From: Rhizobacter terrae
Lineage (GTDB): Bacteria > Pseudomonadota > Gammaproteobacteria > Burkholderiales > Burkholderiaceae_C
Assembly (NCBI RefSeq): GCF_003852895.1
Contig: NZ_QUSW01000010.1
Location: 62,001-126,000 of the forward strand
DNA length: 64,000 nucleotides
Reading direction: 5' to 3'
Shown: in pieces, positions 34,712 through 43,989 of the stretch
How the letters are laid out: every line of letters begins with the position of its first letter
How positions within the stretch are numbered: the stretch's first letter is position 1
Translations under genes and position numbers: made by a program
Notes under the pieces: model-generated
The model's input: only the letters and a program-made list of their open reading frames with translations
Databases searched by the model: none
Told to the model about the DNA's origin: nothing

Positions 34712-35667
34712 GCATCGATGTGAAGGCTCTGGGCAAAGTCGCGGTGCTCTACGGCGGCGATTCCGCCGAGCGCGAGATCTCGATCATGTCGGGCACCGGC
34801 GTGCTGGAAGCGCTGAAGTCCGAGGGCGTGGATGCGCATGCCTTCGACCCGGCGCAGCGCGACCTCGGTGACCTCAAGCGCGAAGGCTTCCAGCGCTGCT
34901 TCATAGCCATGCACGGCCGCCACGGCGAAGACGGTTCGCTGCAGGGCGCGCTCGAACTGCTGGGCATTCCCTACACCGGCTCCGGCGTGATGGCCTCGGC
35001 CATCGCCATGGACAAGGTGATGACCAAGCGTGTGTGGATCGCCGAAGGCCTGCCCACGCCGCGGCATGTGTGGCTGAGCCCGGACGACCAGTCGCGCGAG
35101 CGTGTCATCCAGGTGCCCGACACCATCGGCCTGCCGCTCATCGTCAAGCCGCCGCGCGAGGGTTCGTCCATCGGGATCACCAAGGTGGCCGGCTACTCGC
35201 AGATGCAGGACGCGGTGAAGCTCGCCACGCAGTACGACCCCGACGTGCTGTGCGAGGAGTTCATCGAGGGCGAGGAAGTGACCTGCCCCGTGCTTGGCGA
35301 GGGTGAGAACGCCCGCGCGCTGCCGGTGATCCGCATCGTCGCGCCCGAAGGCAGCTACGACTACCAGAACAAGTACTTCACCGACGTCGTGCAGTACCTC
35401 GTGCCGAGCGGATTGCCCGAAGCCGAGGAACGCGAGATCCAGCGCATCGTGGTGCAGGCCTACAAGACGCTGGGCTGCCGCGGCTGGGCGCGTGCCGACC
35501 TGATGATCCGCAAGACCGACCGCAAGCCTTACCTGCTGGAGATCAATACGTCGCCCGGCATGACCTCGCATTCGCTGGTGCCCAAGTCCGCCGCTGCTGC
35601 GGGCATGAGCTACCCGCAGCTGTGCGTCACTCTGCTCTCGCAAGCGCGACTGGACTCGACCCGCTGA
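34708..35667 (+). CDS. ddlB: D-alanine:D-alanine ligase (DdlB)
   Basis: A 319-residue ATP-grasp enzyme making D-Ala-D-Ala for MurF. Conserved pieces include [17 protein letters not shown], the catalytic-region [33 protein letters not shown] and the C-terminal metal-binding [19 protein letters not shown]. Tyr in PYTGSG and the serine in REGSSIG fit D-Ala rather than D-lactate specificity. The start overlaps murC by ATGA, and ftsQ begins 13 bp after the stop. Confidence 0.95.
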   Translation: MSIDVKALGKVAVLYGGDSAEREISIMSGTGVLEALKSEGVDAHAFDPAQRDLGDLKREGFQRCFIAMHGRHGEDGSLQGALELLGIPYTGSGVMASAIAMDKVMTKRVWIAEGLPTPRHVWLSPDDQSRERVIQVPDTIGLPLIVKPPREGSSIGITKVAGYSQMQDAVKLATQYDPDVLCEEFIEGEEVTCPVLGEGENARALPVIRIVAPEGSYDYQNKYFTDVVQYLVPSGLPEAEEREIQRIVVQAYKTLGCRGWARADLMIRKTDRKPYLLEINTSPGMTSHSLVPKSAAAAGMSYPQLCVTLLSQARLDSTR

Positions 35668-35680
35668 ACTGACCACCGAC

Positions 35681-36481
35681 ATGGCCGCCGCCACCGCCTT
35701 CACCGCCAACGCTTCGCCGATCCCCGGCGATGTGCAGCTGATGCACGTCACTGCGAACCTGCTGTTCGTGGTGGCGGGCCTGGCGCTGGCCGCGCTGGCG
35801 GTGAACTGGGTGGTGCGCCTGCCGGTGTTCGGCATCAAGTCCATCCAGGTCGAAGGCGAGGTGGCGCGCAACAGCGTGTCCACCATCCGCGCGAATGCGG
35901 CGCCCAAGCTCGCGGGCAACTTCTTCACGACCGACCTGCAGAAGGACAAGAAGGCCTTCGAGTCGGTGCCCTGGGTGCGCCAGGCCATCGTGCGTCGCAT
36001 CTGGCCCAACCGCCTGGCCGTGCGGCTCGAAGAGCACAGGCCCGCGGCGGTATGGGGCAGCGACAGCACGGCCGACAAGCTGGTGAACACCTTCGGCGAG
36101 GTGTTCGAGGCCAACATCGGCGACGTGGAAGACGACAGCCTGCCCACGCTGAACGGACCCGAGGGCAGTGCCGTCCACATGCTGGCGCTGCTGGGACGGC
36201 TCAAGCCGCTGTTCCAGCGTATGGATGCGCACATCGACAGCCTGTCGCTGTCGGGCCGCGGCTCCTGGCGCGTGGAGCTGGACAGCGGCGCGGACATCGA
36301 ACTCGGGCGCGGCACGGACGACGAGGTGCTCGCACGCACCGAACGCTTCCTCGCCACGCTCACGCAGGTCACGCAGCGCTACCAGCGCCCGCTCGAATAC
36401 GCGGACCTGCGCCACAACGACGGGTATGCGGTTCGGCTCAAGGGCATCACCACGGTGATCCCGAAAGACGCAAAGAAATAA
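35681..36481 (+). CDS. ftsQ: Cell division protein FtsQ
   Basis: A 266-residue bitopic divisome protein. A cytoplasmic tail of about 20 residues is followed by one helix (LLFVVAGLALAALAVNWVV). The POTRA domain begins near LPVFGIKSIQVEGEVARNS, followed by the beta domain (PWVRQAIVRRIWPNRLAVRLEEHRP has the conserved W-P-N-x-L pattern). FtsQ recruits FtsL and FtsB. Its place between ddlB and ftsA is diagnostic. ftsA starts 9 bp downstream. Confidence 0.95.
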   Translation: MAAATAFTANASPIPGDVQLMHVTANLLFVVAGLALAALAVNWVVRLPVFGIKSIQVEGEVARNSVSTIRANAAPKLAGNFFTTDLQKDKKAFESVPWVRQAIVRRIWPNRLAVRLEEHRPAAVWGSDSTADKLVNTFGEVFEANIGDVEDDSLPTLNGPEGSAVHMLALLGRLKPLFQRMDAHIDSLSLSGRGSWRVELDSGADIELGRGTDDEVLARTERFLATLTQVTQRYQRPLEYADLRHNDGYAVRLKGITTVIPKDAKK

Positions 36482-36490
36482 GAGGGTCAG

Positions 36491-37720
36491 ATGGCCAAGG
36501 AATACAAGGATCTCGTGGTCGGACTGGACATCGGCACTGCCAAGGTGATGGCGGTGGTGGCCGAGGTCCTGCCCGGCGGCGAACTGCGGGTGGCGGGGCT
36601 GGGCGTGGCGCCCACGCACGGCCTGAAGCGCGGCGTGGTGGTGAACATCGACGCGACGGTGCAGAGCATCCAGCAGGCGCTGAAAGAGGCCGAGATGATG
36701 GCCGACTGCAAGATCACGCGCGTGTACACCGGCATCACCGGCAGCCACATCCGCGGGCAGAACAGCACCGGCATGGTGATCGTGCGCGACAAGGAAGTGA
36801 CGCCGGTGGACGTGGCGCGCGTGGTCGAGACGGCCAAGGCCATCAACATTCCGAACGACCAGCGCCTGCTGCTGGTGGAGCCGCAGGAATTCGTGATCGA
36901 CGGGCACGAGGTGAAGGAGCCCATCGGCATGAGCGGCGGGCGCCTGGAGGTGAAGGTGCACATCGTGACCGGCGCGCAGAGCGCGGCCGAGAACATCGTG
37001 AAGTGCGTGCGCCGCTGCGGGTTGGAGGTGGACCAGCTGGTGCTCAACCCGAGCGCATCCAGCCATGCCGTGCTGACCGAGGACGAGAAGGACCTGGGCG
37101 TCGCGCTGGTGGACATCGGCGCGGGCACGACGGACGTGGCCATCTTCACCGATGGCGCGATCCGCCACACGGCGGTGATTCCGATCGCGGGCGATCTCAT
37201 CACCAGCGACATCGCGATGGCGCTGCGCACGCCGACCAAGGACGCGGAAGAGATCAAGGTCGAGTACGGCGTGGCCAAGCAACTGCTGGCCGATCCGTCC
37301 GAACAGCTGGAAGTGCCGGGCCTGGGCGACCGGGCACCGCGAATGCTCTCTCGCCAGGCACTGGCCGGCGTGATCGAGCCGCGTGTGGAAGAGATCTATT
37401 CGCTGGTGCACCAGGTCATCCGCGAGAGCGGCTACGAGGAACTCTTGTCCTCGGGCATCGTGATTTCAGGCGGCGCGGCAGTGATGCCGGGCATGGTCGA
37501 GCTGGGCGAGGACATCTTCCTCAAGCCCGTGCGCAAGGGCATCCCGACCTACAGCGGCGCGCTGTACGACATGGTCGCGAACCCGCGCTCGGCCACGGTG
37601 ATGGGTTTGCTTGAGGAAGCGCGCATCGCGCGCTCACGCGGCATGCGGGCCGCCCAGCAGGCGGGGTCGGTGAAGACCCTGTTCGGCCGGGCGAAGGACT
37701 GGTTCTTGGGGAACTTCTGA
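36491..37720 (+). CDS. ftsA: Cell division protein FtsA
   Basis: A 409-residue actin-like ATPase that tethers FtsZ to the membrane. The phosphate-1 motif is VVGLDIGTAKVMAVVAE. The 1C domain follows, then VDIGAGTTDVAIFTDG (phosphate-2) and VISGGAAVMPGMVELGE (adenosine motif). The C-terminal amphipathic membrane-targeting helix is VKTLFGRAKDWFLGNF. An AGAGGG element 5 bp before the ATG serves as ribosome-binding site. Confidence 0.96.
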   Translation: MAKEYKDLVVGLDIGTAKVMAVVAEVLPGGELRVAGLGVAPTHGLKRGVVVNIDATVQSIQQALKEAEMMADCKITRVYTGITGSHIRGQNSTGMVIVRDKEVTPVDVARVVETAKAINIPNDQRLLLVEPQEFVIDGHEVKEPIGMSGGRLEVKVHIVTGAQSAAENIVKCVRRCGLEVDQLVLNPSASSHAVLTEDEKDLGVALVDIGAGTTDVAIFTDGAIRHTAVIPIAGDLITSDIAMALRTPTKDAEEIKVEYGVAKQLLADPSEQLEVPGLGDRAPRMLSRQALAGVIEPRVEEIYSLVHQVIRESGYEELLSSGIVISGGAAVMPGMVELGEDIFLKPVRKGIPTYSGALYDMVANPRSATVMGLLEEARIARSRGMRAAQQAGSVKTLFGRAKDWFLGNF

Positions 37721-37827
37721 GTGAAGGGGATGAGATGAGGAACTCACTCGCGAGGAAACCGTTCGGACGACGGGTGATCGGCCTCATCCATGGCCCACCA
37801 CGCCCACGAATAAACACAAGTCGACGA

Positions 37828-37859
37828 CTGCGGACCCCGGCCTGGCCGGGCTACCGCAG
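37828..37859 (+). repeat. Strong hairpin in the ftsZ leader
   Basis: CTGCGG (37828-37833) pairs with CCGCAG (37854-37859). Inside, CCCGGCC (37836-37842) pairs with GGCCGGG (37844-37850), with short mismatches between the stems. It lies in the 198-bp ftsA-ftsZ gap, about 60 bp before ftsZ, and no U-run follows. It could stabilise a processed ftsZ mRNA or modulate its translation. Confidence 0.55.
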
Positions 37860-37918
37860 CGCTCAATCGGCGGGAAACACACAACAGACACGGCAACTGC
37901 ATTGAAGGAGTTAAAGAC

Positions 37919-39121
37919 ATGGCCATCGAAATGATCGAAGAATTCGACCTGGGCACGCAGATCAAGGTGATCGGGGTGGGTGGCGGCGGCGGCAACGCGG
38001 TCGACCACATGATTGCGCAAGGCGTGCAGGGCGTGGAATTCATCTGCGCCAACACCGATGCGCAGGCGCTCAACCGTTCGGCCTCGCACCAGTTGATCCA
38101 GCTGGGCAGCACCGGCCTGGGCGCCGGCGCCAAGCCCGAAGCCGGCCGCGCTGCCGCTGAAGAGGCGGTGGATCGCATCCGCGCGTCCATCACCGGCGCG
38201 AACATGCTGTTCATCACCGCCGGCATGGGCGGCGGCACCGGCACGGGCGCGGCGCCGGTCATCGCCCGCGTGGCGAAGGAAATGGGCATCCTGACGGTGG
38301 GCGTGGTGACCAAGCCCTTCGATTTCGAAGGCACCCGCCGCATGAAGGCTGCCGACGCGGGCCTCGCCGAACTCGAAGCCAACGTCGACTCGCTGATCGT
38401 CATCCTCAACGACAAGCTGCTGGACGTGCTGGGCGACGACGTGACGCAGGACCAGGCCTTCGCGCATGCCAACGACGTGCTGAAGAACGCGGTGGGCGGC
38501 ATCAGCGACATCATCCACATCCCCGGCCTCGTGAACGTGGACTTCGAGGACGTGAAGACGGTGATGAGCGAGCCCGGCAAGGCGATGATGGGCACGGCCA
38601 CGGCCAGCGGCCCGGACCGCGCCAACAAGGCAGCGGACGCGGCGGTGGCCTGCCCGCTGCTGGAAGGCATCGACCTGTCCGGCGCGCGCGGCGTGCTGGT
38701 GCTGATCGCGGCCAACCGCAACACCTTCAAGCTGAGCGAAAGCCGCAACGCGATGAACACCATCCGCCGCTACGCCGCGGAGGATGCGCACGTCATCTAC
38801 GGCACGGCCTACGACGAGAGCCTGGGCGACCAGCTGCGCGTCACCGTGATCGCCACCGGACTGTCGCCGCAAAAGCGCCAGGCCGCGCCGATCCAGGTGG
38901 TGCACAGTGCGCCGGCGGTGATGCAGCGCACGGGCACCGACAACCTGCCCATCCTGACCCAGCCGGTGCACCAGTCCGCGCCCGCCCACGACTACAGCCA
39001 GCTCACCACGCCCAGCGTGTGGCGCACCGGCCGTACCGCGGCGGCGAAGGTCGATGCGCTGGCCAGCAACGGGATGGATGAGATCGAGATCCCGGCCTTC
39101 CTCCGCAAGCAAGCGGATTGA
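37919..39121 (+). CDS. ftsZ: Cell division protein FtsZ
   Basis: A 400-residue tubulin-like GTPase that forms the Z ring. The GTP-binding loops are IKVIGVGGGGGNAVDHM (~15-31) and the tubulin signature GGGTGTG (104-110). The T7-loop region LVNVDFEDVKTVM follows. A variable linker leads to the conserved C-terminal peptide DEIEIPAFLRKQAD that binds FtsA and ZipA. The AAGGAG ribosome-binding site lies 8 bp before the ATG. The long gap upstream is unusual within this tightly overlapped cluster and probably contains its own promoter. Confidence 0.97.
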   Translation: MAIEMIEEFDLGTQIKVIGVGGGGGNAVDHMIAQGVQGVEFICANTDAQALNRSASHQLIQLGSTGLGAGAKPEAGRAAAEEAVDRIRASITGANMLFITAGMGGGTGTGAAPVIARVAKEMGILTVGVVTKPFDFEGTRRMKAADAGLAELEANVDSLIVILNDKLLDVLGDDVTQDQAFAHANDVLKNAVGGISDIIHIPGLVNVDFEDVKTVMSEPGKAMMGTATASGPDRANKAADAAVACPLLEGIDLSGARGVLVLIAANRNTFKLSESRNAMNTIRRYAAEDAHVIYGTAYDESLGDQLRVTVIATGLSPQKRQAAPIQVVHSAPAVMQRTGTDNLPILTQPVHQSAPAHDYSQLTTPSVWRTGRTAAAKVDALASNGMDEIEIPAFLRKQAD

Positions 39122-39138
39122 GTCTTTTTGTCCGTTTC

Positions 39139-39167
39139 CTCCCTCCCCAAGCCGGGGAGGGAGTTTT
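39139..39167 (+). terminator. Factor-independent terminator after ftsZ
   Basis: CTCCCTCCCC (39139-39148) and GGGGAGGGAG (39154-39163) form a perfect 10-bp stem with the 5-base loop AAGCC, directly followed by TTTT. It begins 18 bp after the ftsZ stop, so it should close the dcw transcript and leave lpxC on its own promoter. Confidence 0.9.
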
Positions 39168-39234
39168 GATCCGACCATGCTGCTTATCTGAAAATCCCAA
39201 TCGCCACGATTCAAATTGATGCGATTCGCACGGC

Positions 39235-39262
39235 TTCGTCCGACCCCGCGGCCACCTAGAAT
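39235..39262 (+). promoter_or_regulatory. lpxC promoter candidate
   Basis: The -10 match TAGAAT (39257-39262) lies 7 bp before the ATG. A weak -35 (TTCGTC, 39235-39240) is 16 bp upstream. The predicted start site coincides with the lpxC start codon, and no Shine-Dalgarno is present, so the mRNA may be leaderless. Confidence 0.45.
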
Positions 39263-39269
39263 CCGGCCC

Positions 39270-40205
39270 ATGGTCCCCCAACGCACGCTCAAGTCCCTCA
39301 CCCGCGCGGTCGGGGTGGGCGTGCACGGCGGGCAGCGGGTGGAGATGACGCTGCGGCCGGCGCCGCCGGACACGGGCATCGTGTTCCGCCGCACCGACCT
39401 GCCCACGCCGGTGGACATCGAGGTCCAGGCGCATGCCGTCACGGACACCCGCCTGGCCACGACGCTCAGTGCCAAGGGCGATCCGGGCGCGCCGGCGGTC
39501 AAGACCATCGAACACTTCCTCTCGGCGTGTTCCGGTCTGGGCATCGACAACCTCTACGTGGACATCACCAACGAAGAGGTGCCCATCCTCGACGGTTCGG
39601 CCGCCTCCTTCGTGTTCCTGCTGCAAAGCGCGGGCATTGCGCTGCAGGATGCGCCCAAGCGCTTCCTGCGAATGCTCAAGCCCGTGGAGATCCGCGAAGG
39701 CGAAGGCCCGCAGCTCAAGTGGGCACGGCTGGAACCCTTCGAGGGCTACAAGTTCACCTTCGAGATCGAGTTCGACCACCCGGCGGTGAACCAGACCGGC
39801 CAGCGCGTGGTGTTCGACATGGGCTCGGGCCAGTACAAGCGCGAGATCGCGCGCGCCCGCACCTTCGGCTTCACCCGCGACGTGGAGATGATGCGGTCGC
39901 GCGGCCTGGGCCTGGGCGGCAGCATGGACAACGCCATCGTCATCGACGACTACAAGGTGCTCAATGGCGAGGGCCTGCGCTACGACGACGAGTTCGTGAA
40001 GCACAAGATCCTCGACGCCATCGGCGACATGTACGTGGTGGGGCACCCGATCATCGGCGCCTACGTGGCCTACCGCTCGGGCCATGCGCTCAACAACAAG
40101 CTGGTGCGCGCCGTGCTCGCAGACAAGAGCAGCTACGAGATCGTGACCTTCGACGACGCATCCAAGGCTCCCGCGGGTCTGGCCGACCTCGCGCCCGCCT
40201 GGTGA
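39270..40205 (+). CDS. lpxC: UDP-3-O-acyl-N-acetylglucosamine deacetylase
   Basis: A 311-residue zinc hydrolase catalysing the committed step of lipid A synthesis. Zinc ligands and catalytic residues sit in [15 protein letters not shown] (H82), [15 protein letters not shown] (H and D) and SGHALNNKL (H). The ATG at 39270 ([10 protein letters not shown]) matches the family start; an in-frame start 54 bp upstream adds an Arg/Pro tail and overlaps the promoter. It follows the ftsZ terminator, so it should be transcribed separately. It overlaps a tiny membrane-protein gene by 4 bp. Confidence 0.96.
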   Translation: MVPQRTLKSLTRAVGVGVHGGQRVEMTLRPAPPDTGIVFRRTDLPTPVDIEVQAHAVTDTRLATTLSAKGDPGAPAVKTIEHFLSACSGLGIDNLYVDITNEEVPILDGSAASFVFLLQSAGIALQDAPKRFLRMLKPVEIREGEGPQLKWARLEPFEGYKFTFEIEFDHPAVNQTGQRVVFDMGSGQYKREIARARTFGFTRDVEMMRSRGLGLGGSMDNAIVIDDYKVLNGEGLRYDDEFVKHKILDAIGDMYVVGHPIIGAYVAYRSGHALNNKLVRAVLADKSSYEIVTFDDASKAPAGLADLAPAW

Positions 40206-40387
40206 CCATCTTTCGGGTCATCGTCTTCTTCCTGCTGGTGGCGGGGCTGCTGTGCCTGGCCATGTACGTGGGCACGAAGCAGAAGAAATGGCGCCGCATG
40301 GGGCTGATGCTCATCAAGTGGACAGTGATTGCCGCCCTGGGCTTCTTCGCGGTTCTCCTGCTCGAACGATTGGCCATCATCCTGTAG
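40202..40387 (+). CDS. 61-residue membrane protein coupled to lpxC
   Basis: A GTG-started ORF overlapping the lpxC stop (GTGA). It encodes two hydrophobic helices ([21 protein letters not shown] and [18 protein letters not shown]) separated by a basic loop ([10 protein letters not shown]), typical of a hairpin in the inner membrane with the loop in the cytoplasm. I recognise no characterised family. The translational coupling to lpxC suggests a conserved partner role in the envelope, which is inference. Confidence 0.7.
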   Translation: MTIFRVIVFFLLVAGLLCLAMYVGTKQKKWRRMGLMLIKWTVIAALGFFAVLLLERLAIIL

Positions 40388-40399
40388 GCTTGCGACCCC

Positions 40400-40606
40400 A
40401 TGACCATCGTCTATTGGATCCTCACCGTGCTTGCCGGCATCTTCGCCAGCGGCACGGCGCTGTCGTTCGTGATCTTCATCGTCACGGGCGACGACCTGTG
40501 GGGCAAGCGGGCGCGCAACCTGCGCCGGCTCACCTCGGCGGTGCTGCTGCTGATGTTCAACCTGTGGGTCTGGGGCCGGGTGATCTCGATCATCATCCAC
40601 TGGTGA
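40400..40606 (+). CDS. 68-residue membrane protein of unknown function
   Basis: Two hydrophobic segments (YWILTVLAGIFASGTALSF and SAVLLLMFNLWVWGRVISII) flank a basic loop (GKRARNLRRL). It is similar in plan to the preceding 61-residue protein but not in sequence. It begins 12 bp after that gene without a Shine-Dalgarno. Its 3' end overlaps the stop of the convergent esterase gene by 14 bp. No function is assigned. Confidence 0.7.
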   Translation: MTIVYWILTVLAGIFASGTALSFVIFIVTGDDLWGKRARNLRRLTSAVLLLMFNLWVWGRVISIIIHW

Positions 40607-41180
40607 GGCCGAGGAAGCGCGCCATCGCCGGCCAGTGGTCATCGAAATCGCTCAGGGCGTGGTCGCCGCCTTCGAGCAGGGTCATGTGGCACTGCGCGTA
40701 GCGCGCCTGCATCTCACGCCAGTCCAGCACCTCGTCACCCTTGGCGACGTAGGCCCAGTAGCGGCCAGGCTGCGTGACCCGTGAAGGCCGCAGCACTTGC
40801 AGCTCTTCGACGAACTCCTCGCGAAAGAAGAACGTGTCGTCGCCGTGCCAGGCGGTGATCTCGCCGATGTACTTCGCCAGGTCGCGCGCCGGCTTCACCG
40901 CCGGATTGACGAGCACCGCCTTGCAACCCATGCGCTCGGCCACGATGGTGGCGTAGAAGCCGCCCAGCGAGCTGCCTATCACGGCCATGGTGTCGCGCGG
41001 CCACGCGTCGATGCGCTCGGCCACCATCGCCATCGCCTCGCGCGGTGAGGGCGGCAGCTGCGGGCACCACCAGTGCACATCCGGCCGATGCTCGCGCATC
41101 CACGCGGCGACCTTCATGGCCTTCATCGACTGCGGCGATGAGCGGAAGCCGTGCAGGTACAGCAGATGGGTGATGCCCAT
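40593..41180 (-). CDS. YqiA/YcfP-family alpha/beta-hydrolase (esterase-like)
   Basis: A 195-residue small alpha/beta hydrolase of the YqiA/UPF0227 type. It has the oxyanion-side LYLHGFRSSPQSMKA, the nucleophile elbow GSSLGGFYA (Ser in GxSxGG), an acidic residue near GDEVLDWREM and a C-terminal His in GGDHALSDFDDHW. Esterase activity is known for E. coli YqiA, but the natural substrate is not. It lies 12 bp downstream of mpl on the same strand, so both are probably co-transcribed. Confidence 0.88.
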   Translation of the reverse strand: MGITHLLYLHGFRSSPQSMKAMKVAAWMREHRPDVHWWCPQLPPSPREAMAMVAERIDAWPRDTMAVIGSSLGGFYATIVAERMGCKAVLVNPAVKPARDLAKYIGEITAWHGDDTFFFREEFVEELQVLRPSRVTQPGRYWAYVAKGDEVLDWREMQARYAQCHMTLLEGGDHALSDFDDHWPAMARFLGLTSG

Positions 41181-41192
41181 GCGCTGCGGTGC

Positions 41193-42602
41193 TCAGCCGG
41201 CCTTGGCCTTCAGTGCATCCAGCAGCTTCTGGTGAACGCCGCCGAACCCGCCGTTGCTCATGCACAGGACGTGATCGCCCGGCTTCACCGCGGCCACCAC
41301 CTTCTGCACCAGCTTGTCGATGGTGTCGGCCACCACGGCCTGGTCGCCCAGCGGCGCCAGCGCCTGGCCGGCGTCCCATCCCAGTCCGCCGCTGTGGCAA
41401 AAGGACAGGTCGGCCTCCTCCAGCGACCAGGGCAACTGCGCCTTCATCGCGCCCAGCTTCATGGTGTTGGAGCGCGGCTCGAACACCGCGAGGATGCGCT
41501 GCCGGGGTTCATGGTGCGAGGCCTGCTGCGCGTCGATCTTGCGGCGCAGGCCATTGATGGTGGTGCGCATCGCCGTGGGATGGTGCGCGAAGTCGTCGTA
41601 CACGCGCACCTCGCCACCGCCCAGGGGGACCGAGCCTCGCAGCTCCATGCGCCGCCGCACGTTCTCGAACTTCGCCAGCGATGCTGCCGCGGCTTCGGGC
41701 GACACGCCCACATGTTCGGCCGCGGCCAGCGCAGCCAGCGCATTCATCTGGTTGTGTTCGCCCAGTTGCGACCACTCGACGCGAGCGATCTTCAGGCTGC
41801 CGCGCAGCACGTCGAAGGCATGCGGTTCGCCGCGTGCACGCAGCTCGCCGGGCGCTTCCTTGCGCGCCCCGAAGCGCACCACCTCGCTCCAGCAGCCCTT
41901 GGCCAGCACGCGCTGCAGCGCTTCTTCGCGCGCATTGACCACCAGCCGGCCGGTGGACGGCACCGTGCGAACCAGGTGGTGGAACTGCTTCTCGATGGCC
42001 GCGATGTCCTCGAAGATGTCCGCGTGGTCGAACTCCAGGTTGTTCAGCACGGCCGTGCGTGGCCGGTAGTGCACGAACTTGCTGCGCTTGTCGAAGAAGG
42101 CGGTGTCGTACTCGTCGGCCTCGATCACGAAAGGCGTGCGGTCGCCCACCTGGCCCAGCCGCGCCGATACGCCGAAGTTCAGTGGCACGCCACCGATGAG
42201 GAAGCCCGGCTTCAGGCCAGCGGCTTCGAGCACCCAGGTCAGCATCGCGGTGGTGGTGGTCTTGCCATGGGTGCCGGCCACCGCCAGCACGTGCCGGCCC
42301 TGCAGCACGTTCTCGGCCAGCCACTGCGGCCCGCTCACATAGGGCAGGCCGGCGTCGAGGATGGCTTCCATCAACGCGTTGCCGCGGCTCACCACGTTGC
42401 CGATGACGAAGAGGTCCGGCTGGATGCCCAGCTGGTCGGGCGTGTAGCCCTCGATCAGCTCGATGCCCAGCGCGCGCAGCTGGTCGCTCATGGGCGGGTA
42501 GACGTTGGCATCGCAGCCGGTGACCTTGTGCCCGGCCTCGCGCGCGAGTGCGGCAATGCCTCCCATGAAGGTGCCGCAGATACCCAGGATGTGAATGTGC
42601 AT
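41193..42602 (-). CDS. mpl: UDP-MurNAc:L-Ala-gamma-D-Glu-meso-DAP ligase (murein tripeptide recycling)
   Basis: A 469-residue Mur-ligase paralogue that reattaches the recycled tripeptide to UDP-MurNAc. It starts IHILGICGTFMGGIAALARE, a distinctive Mpl variant of the MurC nucleotide loop. The ATP site is [14 protein letters not shown] (~109). VIEADEYDTAFFD and NNLEFDHADIFED replace the MurC equivalents. YDDFAHHPTAMRTTI lies near the C-terminal domain. The length is close to E. coli Mpl (457). It shows that the organism recycles meso-DAP murein peptides, consistent with MurE specificity. Confidence 0.94.
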   Translation of the reverse strand: MHIHILGICGTFMGGIAALAREAGHKVTGCDANVYPPMSDQLRALGIELIEGYTPDQLGIQPDLFVIGNVVSRGNALMEAILDAGLPYVSGPQWLAENVLQGRHVLAVAGTHGKTTTTAMLTWVLEAAGLKPGFLIGGVPLNFGVSARLGQVGDRTPFVIEADEYDTAFFDKRSKFVHYRPRTAVLNNLEFDHADIFEDIAAIEKQFHHLVRTVPSTGRLVVNAREEALQRVLAKGCWSEVVRFGARKEAPGELRARGEPHAFDVLRGSLKIARVEWSQLGEHNQMNALAALAAAEHVGVSPEAAAASLAKFENVRRRMELRGSVPLGGGEVRVYDDFAHHPTAMRTTINGLRRKIDAQQASHHEPRQRILAVFEPRSNTMKLGAMKAQLPWSLEEADLSFCHSGGLGWDAGQALAPLGDQAVVADTIDKLVQKVVAAVKPGDHVLCMSNGGFGGVHQKLLDALKAKAG

Positions 42603-42644
42603 AGGAAATCGATTCTAGGCAGCCGCGTGCGGTGCGGCCTGCCT

Positions 42645-43928
42645 TCAGCGCAGCACGTTGCGTGCCGACTCCACGGTCGCGGCGATGTCGTCGGCGGTGT
42701 GCGCCGAGCTGACGAAGCCGGCTTCGTACAACGCCGGGGCGAAGTACACGCCCGCATCCAGCATGCCGTGGAAGAAGCGGTTGAAGCGCTCCTTGTCCGT
42801 GGCCATGACCTGGCCGTAGTTCTGGGCGAGCGTGTCGGCGAAGAAGAAGCCGAACATGCCGCCTTCGCTGTCGCCGACCATCGGAACGCCGGCCTCTTTC
42901 GCGGCGCCCAGCAGGCCCGACACCAGCGAGCGTGTGCGCTCGGACAGGGCCTCGAAGAAGCCGGGCTTCTGGATCTCGCGCAGGGTGGCCAGGCCGCAGG
43001 CGGTGGCCACCGGATTGCCCGACAGCGTGCCCGCCTGGTAGACCGGGCCGAGCGGCGCGAGCTTTTCCATCACCGCGCGTTTGGCGCCAAAGGCCGCCAG
43101 CGGCATGCCGCCGCCGATCACCTTGCCGAAGACGCTCATGTCGGGCTCGAAGCCCGGGAGGTCCTTCGCGTACAGCCCTTGCGCGCTGCGCAGGCCGACG
43201 CGGAAACCCGTCATCACCTCGTCGAACACCAGCAGCGACCCATGCTGCGTGCACAGCTCGCGCAGCCGCTTCATGAAGGGCAGGGCGGCCCGCACGAAGT
43301 TCATGTTGCCGGCGATGGGCTCGATCACCACGCAGGCGGTGTCCTTCGCATGCAGCTTGAACGCTTCTTCGAGCTGGTCGAGGTTGTTGTATTCGAGGAC
43401 CAGGGTGTGCTGCACCACCTCGGCCGGCACGCCCGCCGAGGTCGGGTTGCCGAAGGTGGCGAGGCCCGAACCGGCCTTCACCAGCAATGAGTCTGCGTGG
43501 CCGTGGTAGCAGCCTTCGAACTTCACGATCTTGTTGCGCCCGGTGGCGCCACGCGCCAGGCGAAGCGCGCTCATCGCGGCTTCGGTGCCGGAGCTGACCA
43601 GGCGCACCATGTCCATGCTGGGCACGAGCTTGAGGATCTCCTCGGCCAGCTCGATTTCACGCTCGGTCGGTGCGCCGAAGGAGAAGCCGTCCACGGCCGC
43701 CTTCTGCACCGCTTCGAGCACGGCAGGATGGCCGTGGCCGAGGATCATCGGGCCCCAGGAGCCGATGTAGTCGACGTAGCGCTTGCCCTCGGCGTCGAAG
43801 ATGTACGGCCCATGCGCGCGGGAGATGAAGCGCGGCGTGCCGCCCACGGCGCGGAAGGCCCGGACGGGAGAGTTGACGCCGCCCGGGATGACCTTCTGGG
43901 CGCGTTCAAAAAGGGATTCGTTGCTCAT
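42645..43928 (-). CDS. hemL: Glutamate-1-semialdehyde 2,1-aminomutase
   Basis: A 427-residue PLP enzyme that forms 5-aminolevulinate in C5-pathway tetrapyrrole synthesis. The start [20 protein letters not shown] is family-typical, so the ATG at 43928 is preferred over an upstream in-frame start with an Arg/Ala tail. The PLP lysine is in [15 protein letters not shown], with [13 protein letters not shown] (PLP-ring Asp) upstream. [16 protein letters not shown] binds the phosphate. The next gene upstream on the strand is the ThiD-like kinase, 61 bp away. Confidence 0.96.
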   Translation of the reverse strand: MSNESLFERAQKVIPGGVNSPVRAFRAVGGTPRFISRAHGPYIFDAEGKRYVDYIGSWGPMILGHGHPAVLEAVQKAAVDGFSFGAPTEREIELAEEILKLVPSMDMVRLVSSGTEAAMSALRLARGATGRNKIVKFEGCYHGHADSLLVKAGSGLATFGNPTSAGVPAEVVQHTLVLEYNNLDQLEEAFKLHAKDTACVVIEPIAGNMNFVRAALPFMKRLRELCTQHGSLLVFDEVMTGFRVGLRSAQGLYAKDLPGFEPDMSVFGKVIGGGMPLAAFGAKRAVMEKLAPLGPVYQAGTLSGNPVATACGLATLREIQKPGFFEALSERTRSLVSGLLGAAKEAGVPMVGDSEGGMFGFFFADTLAQNYGQVMATDKERFNRFFHGMLDAGVYFAPALYEAGFVSSAHTADDIAATVESARNVLR

Positions 43929-43989
43929 GGCGGCTTCGCGATGGCGCCGCCCGGGCATGTGCCAGTCCGGGGCGGCAGCGGTTGTGGGT

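Noticed and set aside
41151-43490. A 779-residue plus-strand frame opposite mpl and hemL
   Set aside because: It is antisense to two well-recognised enzymes and shows only shadow composition.
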